Shown: positions 11,032 to 23,792 of the stretch, piece after piece
Position numbering within the stretch: position 1 is the first letter of the stretch
Layout of the letters: each line of letters begins with the position of its first letter
Assembly: GCA_036971715.1 (NCBI GenBank)
Contig: JAVHJL010000001.1
Coordinates: 2,108,001-2,172,000 of the forward strand
From: Arthrobotrys musiformis
Lineage: Eukaryota; Ascomycota; Orbiliomycetes; Orbiliales; Orbiliaceae
Length of the DNA stretch: 64,000 nt
Direction: 5' to 3'
Position numbers and translations under genes: made by a program
Notes under the pieces: model-generated
What the model was told of the DNA's origin: nothing
The model's database searches: none
Seen by the model: only the letters and a program-made list of their open reading frames with translations

Positions 11032-12271
11032 ATGGCTGCCTCGACACTGTCGCTGCGTTCGCTGGTGTTCGCCACATACAAGCGAGCCCTCAAGGCCGGA
11101 GCATTGACGTTTTCCGAAACTGAGGTCCACAACATCGTCCACGATGGAATAAATGTATGAATCCTTCTCTCATTTTTCTTCTTTTTTTCCTAGTCATCTT
11201 AATCTTAATTTTTTTTTTTTTTTTTTGGTAAGAAGTTACTAACATCCGCAGTATCAAATCCGATATGCCCCAAACCTTCTCAAAAAACCAATATCAGCGG
11301 CATCCCAACCGCAGAATCCATCCCACCCCACCCCTCCGAACCCCACCCCGAAAGCAAACCCCTTCTTGCCCCCAAACCCAGCACTTTATGTCACTGCGAT
11401 CCCTCGATCGCATTACCTGGTTCTAAATAAATTCCCGGTTATCCCGGGTCATTTTATTCTAGCGACGAACGAGTTCGAAAAGCAGGGATGTCCTTTGACG
11501 GCTGGTGACTTGGAAGGTGTCTTAAACGTGCTCAGGGGTTGGGAAAGCGATAGTAGCGATCAATCGAGTGTACAGGATGAGGCGGGGGAACACCAATGTC
11601 TATACGGGTTTTTTAACAGCGGCAGGGAGTCGGGAGCCAGCCAACCACATCGACATTTACAATTTATCCCATTGACACGCCCAGAAATGGACGGACTTTG
11701 GGCGAAGCAGGTGTTCGGTTCCAACCCAGGCGACAACGGGGTTGTCGAGGGTAAAATTGGGGACTTGAAGGTACGGTACCAGAGTAAGGTTATGTACAAG
11801 CATTATTTTATGAGGATACACGAAGGGTGTAAGCCCGAGGAACTCTGGAGAATGTATATCACCCTACTATCGTTGGCTGAATATACATTGCACCACCCAA
11901 CCACACCCGCAGATGTCATACTCAAGGAAGTGGACGAGCAATGGGACTCGATTTCGGTGACGCAGAGGCCGATGGACGTCGATGTGCCATTCAGTTACAA
12001 CATGGCATTCACAAAAGAATGGATGGGGATATTACCAAGGACCACGGAGACAGTGTACGTAGTTGACCAGGGAGAGGATAGTGGCGCAGTTGTGGATGGA
12101 GTCGCTATCAAATGCCCTGGTTTGAATCTGAATGGAACCGCTATGGCTGGAATGACGCTGATTCGGACGAGAAAGGAGATGGATGTGGTACTGGCTGACC
12201 CGGGATGTATTGCGAAGACAGTTGGGGGCATCGGAGTACCCCAGCAGGAGACTCATAGAGCTTCACTTTGA
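11032..12271 (+). CDS. apa2: ATP adenylyltransferase / Ap4A phosphorylase (Apa2-like)
   Basis: Model: exon 1 11032-11154 (ATG GCT GCC start), exon 2 11252-12271; 380 aa, phase-0 intron with a long T run and a TACTAAC branch site. The HIT-superfamily signature appears as SGASQPHRHLQFIPL, whose HxHxQ core is diagnostic for Ap4A phosphorylases of the Apa1/Apa2 type (the His between the two flanking residues is the nucleophile in this family). Other family segments are YVTAIPRSHYLVLNKFPV, near the N-terminus, and SYNMAFTKEWMGILPR toward the C-terminus. It is predicted to split diadenosine tetraphosphate with phosphate to ADP and ATP in the cytosol. The length is close to that of the yeast proteins (about 320) plus a Pro-rich insert at residues 60-85. 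Confidence 0.9.
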
Positions 12272-12460
12272 GATTCGAGAGAGCAGGATCTAGTAGGCTC
12301 TATCGGTCTCAAGTTTGTACACACCATGCGTGTATCTTGAGGTGTTTGGGGGTTGAATGTTATAATCCGTGTTCCATTATAATTATTATTACAATCACCC
12401 CCCGATGTTATCATAAAATTACAATCCAATATAGAGTCGCCAGCGCCCTCTTATAGATAA

Positions 12461-15063
12461 TCATGCAACCGGAAATATTTCCGCAGATGTATTCCTGTCA
12501 AGTATTGGGCCTTCACTTCTTGCCTTTCCCTTGCCTCTCCTCCGTGTATTTTCCTTCTCCTCTCTTAAGCACCCTTCCAACCGGCTGCACATTCTTGTAA
12601 GCAGCCATTCTGTTTCGCTTTGCCTACTCATCAACGGGCTACTTTCCCCTAGCCAATCAGCTTTATCTTTTTGTTCTCCCTCGGCTCCTGGTTCGGTAGC
12701 CGTCATTATCGGCTGGGCCCTTGGTCTTGGGTCCTGCATATTCAACAGCTTCAGGTAACTAGACCATTCTTCGTAACAATACTGTTTAGGTGGATTTCCC
12801 ATCAAGTCCGGCATGAGCTTCTGGATCGCAGAAGCCAGATCATGCAGCAAAAATTCTTTCCCCCCCTCTTCGTCCCGATAGGCCCGTTCATTCTTTTCTT
12901 CTCGATCAACCAGACCGGTTCCTATCCGTTCTAATTCTCTCTTCTCTTCGACATGATCGTCTTGCTCGCCATCTTCCCGCATCTGACGGCGCCCCTCTTG
13001 CTTCCGCTTTTTTTCCGATTCCTGGAACCTTTCAGACCATTGTCTTCTCTGATGACGTCGTTTCTGTGTTTCTGTTCTTAGCCATCGATTCCGGCCACCT
13101 AGCTCAGACCACTTTTCTTCAGGTAGAATCGTCCATTCTCCTAGCCATAATGTAACATTCTTGAGGATTAATATAATTGTTTCGCCGAGGTTTGAGACGA
13201 GTATGGTCATCATGGGGACGGCGAGGAGGGTCCAGATGACGAAAAATGGCTTTGCGGCATTTGATGTCGGATGCGGGGTTCCATATCCAATCGTTAGAAT
13301 TGTGGTGTAGCAGAAGTACAGTGATTCGTAGTAGGACCATGCTTGGTCTCTCTGTGTATCAAGATTCAAATTAGTATTCCGAGTTTCGATAATGTGATTA
13401 TAATAGGGCATAACTTACCTCTGCCTCCATGAATACAAACGCCCCGCCGAGCCAAAACACCAAAAATACTGTTACCGAGACGCATAGACTCATCCATTTC
13501 CTCCTTTGGTCTGCCCTATCCTGAACTCTCCTCATAAGTTCGAATCTCTCCTTCTCGCTCTCAGTTTTATCCACCGCGCCGTGTTCTCCACCCTCAACAA
13601 TAACCTCCCTCTGCTTCTCCAATAGCCTTCTCGTGACCCTCCTCTTCCCCCGTTCCAGAACTAACCCTCGAATACTACTCACAATAAGACCAACGGTGAC
13701 AATTCCCACCGTAGCATACGGGAACAACAAAGCCCTTCCAGCCTTCGTAGTAAGAGTAAAATCTCCCAACCCAATCGTTAGAAAGGTGGTATCGCAGAAA
13801 TAAACCCCATCGAGATACGCCCAACCCTCGAGTTTCGCAAAGACCCCGGCGCCAAGACAGAGCCATCCCATCAGACACATGGTTTGTAACATTAACGTAC
13901 GCTGGGCTATTGTTAGTGTAAACTGTCTTGCGTATCTCCCGGTTAATACGCCAATGTAATTCCCAACTAGAAGCGTGGCGATGAGAAAGTATAATGATGC
14001 GGCTATGATGCCGTAGTAGAATGCTTGGCTCCATGAGTAGTGTTCTCCGGGGATGGAGTAAAGATGTCGGCGGTATGCGATCAGTAGAGCAATAAGTAAG
14101 AATGAAGCCAGGTACCAGAGGGTTATTGTGACAGGCTGGAGGTGTGTGGCTTGGAGGCGTCGGGATAGATTTAGGAGCAGGATTATGTTGGCTATGAACC
14201 CGCAGGCGAGGGATATAGCGTTTAGGGCTAGTGACCAGCCTGGATCTGAGATTTTGAAGCTATCATCGGGATTTCCGTCTGATCCAGGTATAGTAATGAC
14301 CCCTAGAAACTACTATTAGCTATCCCGATTTGGTTGAGCTTCATATGCTAATATATATGAGATAATGAAATGTATCTTACTCACTCCAAGGCACAGCTAA
14401 AGCACAGATCGAAGTTACGTTTGCTAAAGGCCCTAATGTTGCTGAAACCAATGGAAAGGCGGTGCTTAGGAAAAAGTACAACCTGTGATATAAAATCCAG
14501 ATGTTAGCATTCTACCCTCTCGATATATATAATACCTCGGGATTATATTATATTTCCCAGACAGCGCATCCCTACCTAGGTAGTTGATCCTCCTCCTGGC
14601 CTATCTTCTCAATCTCCTGAAGTTCTCTAATATCTTCTTCGTCATCCCCATCTCCATCCGGCTCCGTCGGACCCTCTCGCCCTCCTCTCATCGGTGAACT
14701 CGAGCTCGTACTTCCATTAATATTGACACCTCTATTCTCAACCCCAACGTCTCCATTCCTACTCATCCTCACATTTTCAATCCCTTCCTCCTCATCCTCC
14801 CTCGAATCATGACTAAACCTCTCCCAAAAACAAGACGTCCTATGCTGCCTCGAAGGGCCGGGCCCCGCATCCCCCTTCTGAGAACTATTTGTAGGAACAC
14901 TACTAACTGAGCTCGCCTCACTGTTTCGACGCGACGACCTTCTGCTGTTGTTGTTGTTATGGTAGGTCGTCGGTGAGAGGAATCGGTTGTGCTCGGGTAT
15001 TGCTTGTCTTGCGTGGGAGTCTGTAAGGTCTTTGATAGCTTCGTCCGCGCCCGGGTCGTTCAT
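12461..15063 (-). CDS. Outward-rectifier two-pore potassium channel, TOK1 type
   Basis: Model: exons 15063-14576, 14482-14385, 14302-13419, 13351-12461; 786 aa, all junctions in phase. The N-terminal 160 residues are cytosolic, Ser-rich and acidic. Membrane segments begin in exon 2 (LYFFLSTAFPLVSATLG) and continue through exon 3 (about LALNAISLACGFIANIILLL, ITLWYLASFLLIALLIAY, GIIAASLYFLIATLLV). Two pore loops carry selectivity filters: TTFLTIGLGDF (about residue 369) and TTILTIGYGTP (about 509). Two P loops with eight or so helices is the TOK1 architecture, found only in fungi, which mediates K+ efflux across the plasma membrane. The C-terminal tail is long, charged and helical (RRHQRRQWSERFQ, then Glu-rich). 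In the second filter Thr follows GYG where Asp is usual; this may tune permeation. Confidence 0.92.
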
Positions 15064-16635
15064 CTTTATTTTTTATTTTTTTTATGGCGCTGGGGAGTAT
15101 TTTTTTATTTTCTTTTTACTTTTGGAGTAAAGAAATTTTTTGGACGTTTCGTGCTACCGATTCATTTGAGATGTATGTATTCACCGTGATCCGCTTTTTT
15201 TTGGCGTCTAAAGAAAGGATCGATTGGAATGTAATGTTTGGCAGCGTTGTCGTGTCTAAAATATCACACGATGGGGTAGCTCTAGCGAAAAAAAAAACCT
15301 GGTGCCTCCCCGCAAAGGAGGGAGGAGCGAAAGAGGGGGGGCAAAGATCGAGTCGAACAAAAAAAAAAACGGAGCTGAGAAATCCACGAAATGACGGTAT
15401 ATAAGTATGCGGTTAGAAATAAAGTATGCAACCAGACGGTTGGGTACTCTAAAAGGGAAAAAAAAAGGTATCTATAGATAGTAGTACTAAGCTAACTCGA
15501 TTACTATAATTTCCTCTCCATAACTGCAACGAACAGCGGTCCCAAAAAAAACTGACAGGCCAAAAAAGCGGAGACGGAAAGAACGAGTGGAGCCTGCTTT
15601 CCCTCCTCCCAAAGCGCAGGAAATTCTATCGCATATGTACACACATGCACACACCTTTCCTCCCACACTTTCTTCCTTGGAAGAGAAAGCGTACGTGCAG
15701 GTGTCGCTTTTCTACGAATACAGAATGACTTGCATTCCAGCAGCGCGGGTTCATGTAGTTACATAACCACTTTTTTCAGCCCGCAGGATTTTTTCCCTCT
15801 TTTTTCTTCGATTTCCTTTTGGTCAATAAGAAGGAGAAAAAAAGACGCAGGATGACGTAGTGGTGGTGTGGGGCGAAGGAGGAAAGGTCTGGCGCAGGGA
15901 CCGCCGGAATGAGTTGAGCGTGTGGTTTTTGGACAGGTGGGTGTTGTAGACGGGATGACGTTCCCGCTGGCCGATGGGAGGAAGATCGCGGGATGAGGCC
16001 GCCAGTAGGGCTGGGATAGTCTGCCAGGCGGGCGGGGGGCCGTTTTCTGGCATGGTATCTCATGTAGTTTCCATATTTAGAGCCATCAGACGATGTTTGT
16101 TTGCTATTTCAAGTGTTTTCTAGGTTGTTTTGACAGTTTGACGTTTAACGTCTTTCGGGCGGCGTCGTTAGTTTTATGGGTATACTTGTGTGACACGGCT
16201 CGCGAGGACTGCACATATGCGTATTATACTAACTTCGATTCCACTCACGCTTGATCCCCACAGTAAAAGGCCGGTTAAGTTAATGTAATAGACAGAGAGG
16301 AAAGGGGGCGCATAAGCTATCATTACCAGCTAGGGGAGGCTAGTACTAGAATCATTTAGTTTGGTCTTAGGTAGAAAAATTAGAGTATTGACGTTCATAG
16401 ACTATATATTCATCTCTATAGACTAGATAACAATAACTGAAGACAAGCACATTGAGAGATATGTACAAAATATATATGGACAATAACCCCTCCAACAAAC
16501 ATAAAACCCGCTCCGAAATACTCATAAATCTCCAGCTCATATGTATAATTCCAGAAAGACTCAGCGGATCATAAATCAACGCTGGCTCTCTTATACACCA
16601 AATATCCATTTCCTTAACACATAGAGAAGTCCTTT
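15064..16635. other. Intergenic, no gene seen
   Basis: About 1.6 kb with several A runs of 8-9 and a purine-rich stretch near 15290-15380. It contains the 5' region of the K+ channel gene and the 3' region of the transporter gene. No coding frame looks real. Confidence 0.5.
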
Positions 16636-18065
16636 TTACTCTTTCATAGAAACGTGAACCTTCTCGTCGTCAATGCTCCTCTCTTCAACATCGCGAGCTG
16701 GAGTAGCCGACTCGAACGCAATATCCATACGATCCCTCTGGAATAGATTGACGTAAATCGGGAAGGTAGTCGCCAGAGTAAACCCAACGAAAGGAACCAA
16801 CATGGCGAAGTGGGTTGATTTACGGTCCGCGACCTGCGCAAGAATTTGTGGCCACACAGCTCCACCGGAAATCGAGGAAACGAGGAAGGAAGCACCGATT
16901 TTAGTATGGCGACCGAGCTTCTTGATTGCGAGAGTGAAAATGAGGGGGAAACAGCACGATTCGAAGAAGAAGACGATGTTGAGGAATGTAAGACCTGCCG
17001 TGCCGGCGATATTCATCGAGAGGATGGAGAAGACGCATGTTCCGATGAGGAAAACGAGAAGAACGTAACGAGGCTTAACGAACTTCATCATTGCGGCTCC
17101 TGCGAAACGACCGATGGCAAAGAGACCCTGGGCAACCGCGAGAAGGTTTGCGGAAGTAGCGTGGTCGCGGCCGGTTTCGAGGGTGTAGTTGATGAAGAAG
17201 CCTGCGACTGCGCATTGCGCACCGACATAGCAAAATTGAGCTGCGACACCCCAGAAAAGAGTAATCTGTTGCTTCAAGGGTCCAACTTCCTGGGAGAGCT
17301 CATCAGAGGTAGCCTGGAGTTCCATGTCTGCGTCGGTGATTTCTGGGATTGGGGCGAAGAAAAAGGCGAAAGCAAGGCAGAAGACGAAGACGCCAACACC
17401 AAGGTAGACCCATTGGACGTTCTTGAGGGAATTAAGATCCTCTGCATTCTTGAAGAAGACATAGGAACCGAGGACTGGTGCGACGACAGTCCCAGTGGCC
17501 TGGACGGCTTGGGCAGTCGACAGTCTGATTTCGGAGTACTTTGGAGGACCGCAGGTTGCGAGGTATGGGTTCGCCGATACTTCGAGGGTCTGCCAAAATT
17601 GATTAGTTACGATTGCCATGAAGTAAGTTCTCTCGAAGGAATAGCACTCACCGATAGACCCCATCCAACAATAGCCATGGATCCACAGAATCCGCCAAAA
17701 GAAGAATAAATGCCAGAAGGCCAGAAGCAGAAGCATCCAATGCCGAAGATGACGAGGCCGGTCATAAATGTAACCTTATAACCGAATCGTCGCAACAGTG
17801 GACCACCGAAGCATAGTGGGAACAGGAAGTATGCGCCAAAGTATGCTCCCTGGAGGGCGGAACTCTGGCTCTTCGTAATACCCAAAGCACTTTGGAAGTG
17901 GGCGTTCAAAACGTCCAAAAGGCCGTATGCGAAACCCCAGAGGAAGAAGAGGGTAGTGACGAGAGCGCATGGAACCAGTGACTGTCTGAGAGTCAATGCT
18001 GCCGCACCAGTCAACTCTCTATCGCTCGCCGGCGCGCGCGCAACAATTGGAACACCTCCAGCCAT
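16636..18065 (-). CDS. MFS sugar transporter, FucP (fucose/glucose/galactose:H+ symporter) type
   Basis: Model: exon 1 18065-17652, exon 2 17589-16636, phase-0 intron of 62 nt; 455 aa, which is the normal size for a 12-helix FHS-family MFS carrier. Features include FFLWGFAYGLLDVLNAHFQ in helix 1 (the FLWG..YGL.D.LN pattern of FucP-like carriers), LQGAYFGAYFLF in helix 2, GPLLRRFGYK in the helix 2-3 loop, and GLSTLEVSANPYLA, equivalent to the LE.AANP motif, formed exactly across the splice. A cytosolic loop and the tail are acidic. The protein should import a hexose or 6-deoxyhexose with protons at the plasma membrane; the exact sugar cannot be read from the sequence. Confidence 0.9.
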
Positions 18066-21000
18066 TGTTGAATATATCTATCTATTCAAAGATATAATAT
18101 ATATGGATTTTGTTGAGATGAGGTTGAAGGATGTAATGTGCGCAGAGTGTCGATCTCGAGAGGGGCGACGGATTAGGAAATAGCACAAGTCCGCCTGGGA
18201 ATCAGCGAAGTTGCTATGCCGGAAGACTCAAGGTCTCTATATATAAATTTATAAAGTAAGATAAGACTTTCAGAGTCGAAGGCCTCTATACAAGTATTGT
18301 TGAGATCCTAAGAGCCACTGCTGCCGATGCGATAGTGATAGAGAAAAAAAAATTAGTCCCATGCGAGAGATTGAGGGCCATTATATACATCATCACGAAT
18401 ATCAGTACCACCTCCTGGATTGGGGAAATTATCGTCAACCCGGAGAAACTAAAACGTCAACATCGATCCCCATGGGCCCGGCTGTAGCGGTAGCGGCCTA
18501 AGCTACCCTCTATTCGTCGAAAGTCAGTTTGTGTCCCCCGCAACCCCAAAACCCCAAAGTCTCAAAGAAAAACCTAGTTGCCATGATCATGAGAATGCGC
18601 TGGTGGTGGTGGCCATGTGGAAAGAGTTCCCCAGATGCAGGATAAGGAAACTGGTAGCTGGTTCCTTAGTCCCTGGTCCATGCATGATGCATTGCACTAA
18701 AAAGCCCCGAAAACTCTGTCGAAAGCCTTAGCCATCTTTGGTCGACGGGCGGACCTGCGATTAAACTCCACCACATGTGTCGAATGGTAACTTTGGCGAA
18801 CTGTCGCTTAACGGTGGTACGTCCTTTGACCTCAGATAAAGTTGTGGGAACCGCCGAATTAGCTACCGAGCCTCAGACCCGCCAATGCAATATCGAAAAG
18901 GAAAAAAAAAAAGATTTTGGGGGCGCAAGTGGTGGTTTGCTTGTCCAAAACCTCGCAAGTGCGGAAACATTTTTTTCTGCGCAGCGGTCTTGGTTAGACC
19001 GCTGTTCATCTTTGACAAGTCCGGGTTGGCCTCCGAGGCCCACAGCGAATGGCATCACGGAATTCTCCTCGCGTGCATTCTATAGGATGCACATTAAGGT
19101 GTCATATCGACTAGGCTGAAGATTTGTGCCACCGGTGATCTTGGGATCATGCGGAATGGAGATAATGCCCCTCTCGTGGAATTTCTGCGCTGATCCGGTG
19201 GGAATACATGTGTGCTTACGTACCCAAAAGGACTCGAGGTTGTATTCGACTCGAAGGCTCGAAGAATAGTATCCGTCATAGAGTAACGTCGTAACCTTGA
19301 AGTCACAAATCGAAATTCATCCCAACTACGGGATGTCAACACATATCTACAGACGTTGTGGCATTATTTCGACGTAACACAGGGAATTAGTTTCGTCTCC
19401 AACCTCTCGCTTCCCCACTTCTAACGACTAGGCAGTACTATAGGCCCCACAGACTCACGACACCAAGGGTTTCATTGTAAAATACGACTTTCGCTGATCC
19501 ACTTTGCTCCAGTCGACCGACCAAGTCTCCGTTCCGTCTGATATTACACGTAGTTACATACGAGCTCGCGATAGGAACTAGTGGTAAAAAGCTTAATCAC
19601 CGGAGGCAATGTCGGCCTCGACGTCCTTGAAGTCTCACTTCGAGATGTGTGGAGGGTCTAGATCCCTGATGGAGAGCACAGAGTGGAGGCAGCGCCCAAT
19701 AAAACGCTCCGAAAACTGGCGCTAGAAGGTTAGGCCCGGTGAAAATTCTTCTCGAAGCTTTCCATATCCGGTTAGTTGTGGGCTTCTGCACAGGCCTCAT
19801 CCTCAGCTGTGCAGCTGTGACCACTTGAGGGGAACTATATGCCGAGAGAAGATCCGACAATGGGGCGCGCCAGAATTTTAAAAAAGTCGAGGAGCTTTTA
19901 CATTTTTTACTCCGAATTACCAAATATTGTCTCGAATGTGGAGATAGCAAGCCTCAGGATTCCCTGAGAAGGTTTAGAGTCCGTTTTTGCCCGTAGATGC
20001 AATTGCAATTGCTTCCAAGTAGGATGATTCCTACGCTCGATGCAATGATTTGATAACACCATCAGGTAATCACATCTTTCCCCATCGCCAGATCCTTATC
20101 GTATTGATGGAGATATAACTTTATTGTTTCTTGGCTGACGAAACGCTATAACTTTATCAAAGAATAAGACATTAACGGTGGCGATTATATTCGGGAAGCC
20201 GATATCGTGCTGAAGTCGGAGCTCCAAATCATAACACTTCTCCGCACGGTTATTGTTGCACCTTTCGTGGAATCGGCTGGGCCGGCCTCTTTCGAAACTC
20301 CAAAGCGCATTACCGCCCGAAAGGTCAGAAACCTATAACGAAAAAGATATTATTCCGGTCGTCCTCCATAGCAGCATGCATTATGGGCTCAAGGTCTCAA
20401 ATTCAACCGTAGTCCCATGGTTGATTGCGTTGCATTGCGATGCTGTTGATTACCACCCCGGTCCCTGCTTCAGGAAAGGAGCCGTGGTCCCTGATGACGA
20501 CTTGTTGTCTGGTGATAATTGACAGCCTGCGATATACTACGTATTCCAGCTGGCCAGTCGATGCGGTCCCTGGTTTGTCACTTTTGTATTTCCGGGTTTC
20601 CATTAAATCCTGCGCCGGCTTACCTGGCGGGCGTTGGGCTTGCAGTATGGCACTAGGAAATTGGGGCTGTGCTAACGAATTAGGGTTTACCGGTTTCGTT
20701 GTTGATGCTTCTTTGGTTGAGGTTGTGAAAGGTGATAATGTTCTGGCAATTGGTGCGAACTACATAAGACTGCCTGCATGTATGATTATCTCCTGGTCCT
20801 GGTAAGTAATTTGTTCCCTCAGCTACTTTAATACTTTGATTCCTAGTCGCAGCATGAACTCATTGAAAATTTGGCCTCTCTCTATGGCTAGGTTAATTGC
20901 GCTGCTGCGCTGCGTACTTCTCTTGGATGCCGCGCTCCGACTTTACCACGGTTTGGCTTACGAGCCTCTCTAGCCCGCCCTATTGTTGTAAAAAATCAAC

Positions 21001-22060
21001 GCAAATCGCGGCTTGGAATGGTCGAATATTCGAGGACCAGAGACGGTAAATAATATAATGTGATTGCGCGCCGGAGCGTCAGAACTCAACTGGTCGAGAG
21101 TGCGAAAGCAGTTGCCGTCTAGTTGGACAATCGCAAAACATCAAGCTACTCAATCTGAGTTCATCAACGCGACCGTGGAAGTCCACGGTACTCTCTCGTT
21201 CTGCACGGTTTGATCCGAACTCACTATGGACTGTGGGAACCCTTGCTACCCCTGCCCCAATATGTGTAAGTCCGGTGGAGACCATCTAGCTAATGTGCAT
21301 GTCCTTCCCAAGAAAGGCGCTATGACCACCTCTTCTCAATGGCGTGTTTAGCACCCCTTGCCCAACCTTGATTTTCCCATCACATGAGCTTCAACAAACC
21401 TGGATCATCGCACCTTGGACCTGCTTTTTGTTGTTTCATCAGACGTAGAATGAACCAAGCTTACAGTCGTGAGTAAAAAGTTGGCCAGTGTGAAGCTAGC
21501 AGTTACGAAAGATGGGTGCCCCCTCCTCAACAAGTTTATCCGGGCTTCTGGTATTTGACGAGGCGATCACCATGGTCCCGTTAATTCAGTTATTTCTTTC
21601 ACGCCAGGCATTTATGATCAATTGATCATGGCACAGACTTTTCTTCGAGAAACGAGGTGGATCCATGAAAGGTGCGCACCGGTACTGATGAGCATATTAT
21701 ATCGTAAGCAAAAAATCATGCCGGCCTGCATATTCGAAGTGTAACGACATTCGTGAACGAATCACAAAGGGGAGCGAAGGATAGGTCCGGGGCTAAACGG
21801 CTACGAGGGTACGAACGATTGGAAAAGCACAAGAAAGCCCAGTGGGTTTTCCTGTTCAATAGAAAATCTGTTCATGCGTGTTTATGCTTGATCCATTGCG
21901 TGTCTTCCTCTATGAATGAACATTATTTTTTGGTGGTCCCTCTAGCCTCTAGAAAGAAAGAAAGAAAAGAAGAAAAAAAGAATATCGCTAAAAATGCCCG
22001 AATATGACCCATAAGAAAAAAAAAAGTCCCTAACCAACTTGTGAATTGAAAATATCAAAG
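18066..22060. other. 4 kb gene desert
   Basis: No coding frame in these 4 kb has domain-like sequence, codon regularity or splice continuity that I can support. A TATA-like stretch (TATATATAAATTTATAAAG, 18238-18256) sits about 175-190 nt upstream of the transporter start codon. The frames near 20250-20805 are open but compositionally random. The region could hide a decayed gene or mobile element or a non-coding transcript, but I see no positive sign. Confidence 0.5.
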
Positions 22061-23792
22061 TTATACGCATCTCTTGTTGCACTCGAAGGATTCTTCATTC
22101 GCGTTAGCGCAGGACTTGATGGCATTCTGTACATCTTTAGTGTATGTAGCCATTGCGCCGGAGGCGTCAAGATCCCACCATCTTCCGCTGCCCATGTCTA
22201 ACCAGATAATGTCGATTCCTGCCTTATCCGTGATACTTTTGACAACAACCGGCTTCCCTGTGTTCGGATCTTTGGCTGAGTGGCCGTTGCCCATAATTAT
22301 CGTGTCCTGCGTCAAAGGGGCGTCCGTATAGCGTGCTCTATTGTTCAAGTACATGGCTTCCACGATGTGTAAATTTAAGTTGTAGAGACTAGATGGGTCG
22401 ACGATCCTGTAGGCTGGAAACTCGGGAACGGTTACGTAGTCTGATGCTCCAGTCTGCGCATTTTTTCTTGCCTGCGTCAATATTGCTGACGATGGGAAGA
22501 TGAGCGTCCGGGAAGTGTCGATAGCAACTTTGGCGGCGAAACCGATTATCTTTGAGGCGTGGGAAGCGTCGCCCTCTAGGCCCTTTACTGCTAAGAACTT
22601 GCGTTTTCCGCTGTAATAGCTTTCGACATCGTACCAAGCGCCGAAATTCCTGGCCATGTAGTTGCGCATGTCGGGCTCGACACATGTCATATGAACAGCC
22701 GACGTTTCGTTTTGTATGACGTTGATCGCATCCTTATTGTTGAAGTTCTTCGATTCCCATTCGATCATGTCCCCCCAACCTCTGAATTCCCTAGAGCCCA
22801 AAATCTTCAAGTTCAAATCCCCATTTCCGCCCGACATTTCAAAGGCCACGATATTCATAAGGCTGTTGATATCTTGGTCCCCCGTTTCCCTCCAATTGTC
22901 CTTTACTCTTTTAAAGAATTCCTTGGTTTGTTCATTTGGTCGGGCGAAAAAGTAGCTGGAGTCTATTCCCTTCGATCCCCGAGCAGGGCCAGGGAAAAAC
23001 TGAATGTCCCAGTCAGACTCGTCCTGCGACTTCATAGCACTAAATGGGTCCATAGATCCAGTAAGATAGACATCAGGGTCTATGAAGACGAAGCTAAATC
23101 GTTCTCTCAGCATTTGAACGCTCGCAGCAATCTACCAGAACTTTAGTCAGCGGAATGTCTCAATTAATTGTGTTGGGAGCCGATAGGTCCCGCGAAGATT
23201 AAATCGAGACGAGCGGCCTTACCTTCACAGAATTTCTATTCATGCCGACGACATCATAGGTGAAAACCTCCGGCGCATCAAGGCATGCTTTCTCTAAGCA
23301 TAATACAAAGAAGTTGGTTTCTCTGCCATACTTTGCCAGTGTTTCGTGCATGTTGAAAGTCAAAGCCATGTCCGCGTTGCTAGCAATCATAAAGATCAAA
23401 GGTTCTCCGGGAAAACGACCAATTGAACGAAGCCACCAGACAAGGTCGAAGTACGGAAGAGTTGTAGAGCCTGATTCATCTGGCCCAGCTCCCTTGTCCG
23501 AAGGAGAATCTTGTGCGGGAACTGTCGAAGATACTTGCGCGAGAACCGATGTTGTAGAAGAAGCCTGTGGATTCGTCGCAGCCGTATCGACGGAAACGCC
23601 TCCTTGGACGCTATCATCGACATCCTCGATGCCATGGAAGACACGAGGAAGAGTTGTCCCGTAGTTCCAAAGAAGATACACTGATACCGCCAGCGTTGTC
23701 AAGCAAAACGCTAAGAAAGAAGTCCGCAGCCGACGCATCGTGTTAGGCGATGAGTTCTTGAATAAATCCGGTAACTCCTTCACGGAATCCAT
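22061..23792 (-). CDS. Type II membrane nucleotide-sugar transferase-like protein (GT77/DUF271-like)
   Basis: Model: exon 1 23792-23223, exon 2 23131-22061, phase-0 intron of 91 nt; 546 aa. Residues about 25-42 form a single membrane anchor (FLAFCLTTLAVSVYLLW) preceded by basic residues, then a Ser/Thr/Asp-rich stem and a lumenal domain. The domain contains RFSFVFIDPDVYL (about 202-214), the DxD-type metal/nucleotide-sugar motif followed by a typical strand pattern, and later WDIQFFPGPARG, SSYFFARPNEQTKEFF and DQDINSLM, which match the logic of nucleotide-diphospho-sugar transferases of the GT77-like fold. It is predicted to work in the Golgi on glycoproteins or glycolipids. Donor and acceptor are unknown. 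The C-terminal third (Asn/Asp/Gly-rich, ending ESFECNKRCV) has two Cys near the end. Confidence 0.72.

Noticed and set aside
16846..17709. 287-codon plus-strand frame opposite the sugar transporter
   Set aside because: Complement of a biased membrane-protein gene; no recognisable feature of its own.
20253..20805. Overlapping 89- and 126-codon plus frames in the gene desert
   Set aside because: Random-looking composition, no domain, no splice continuity.
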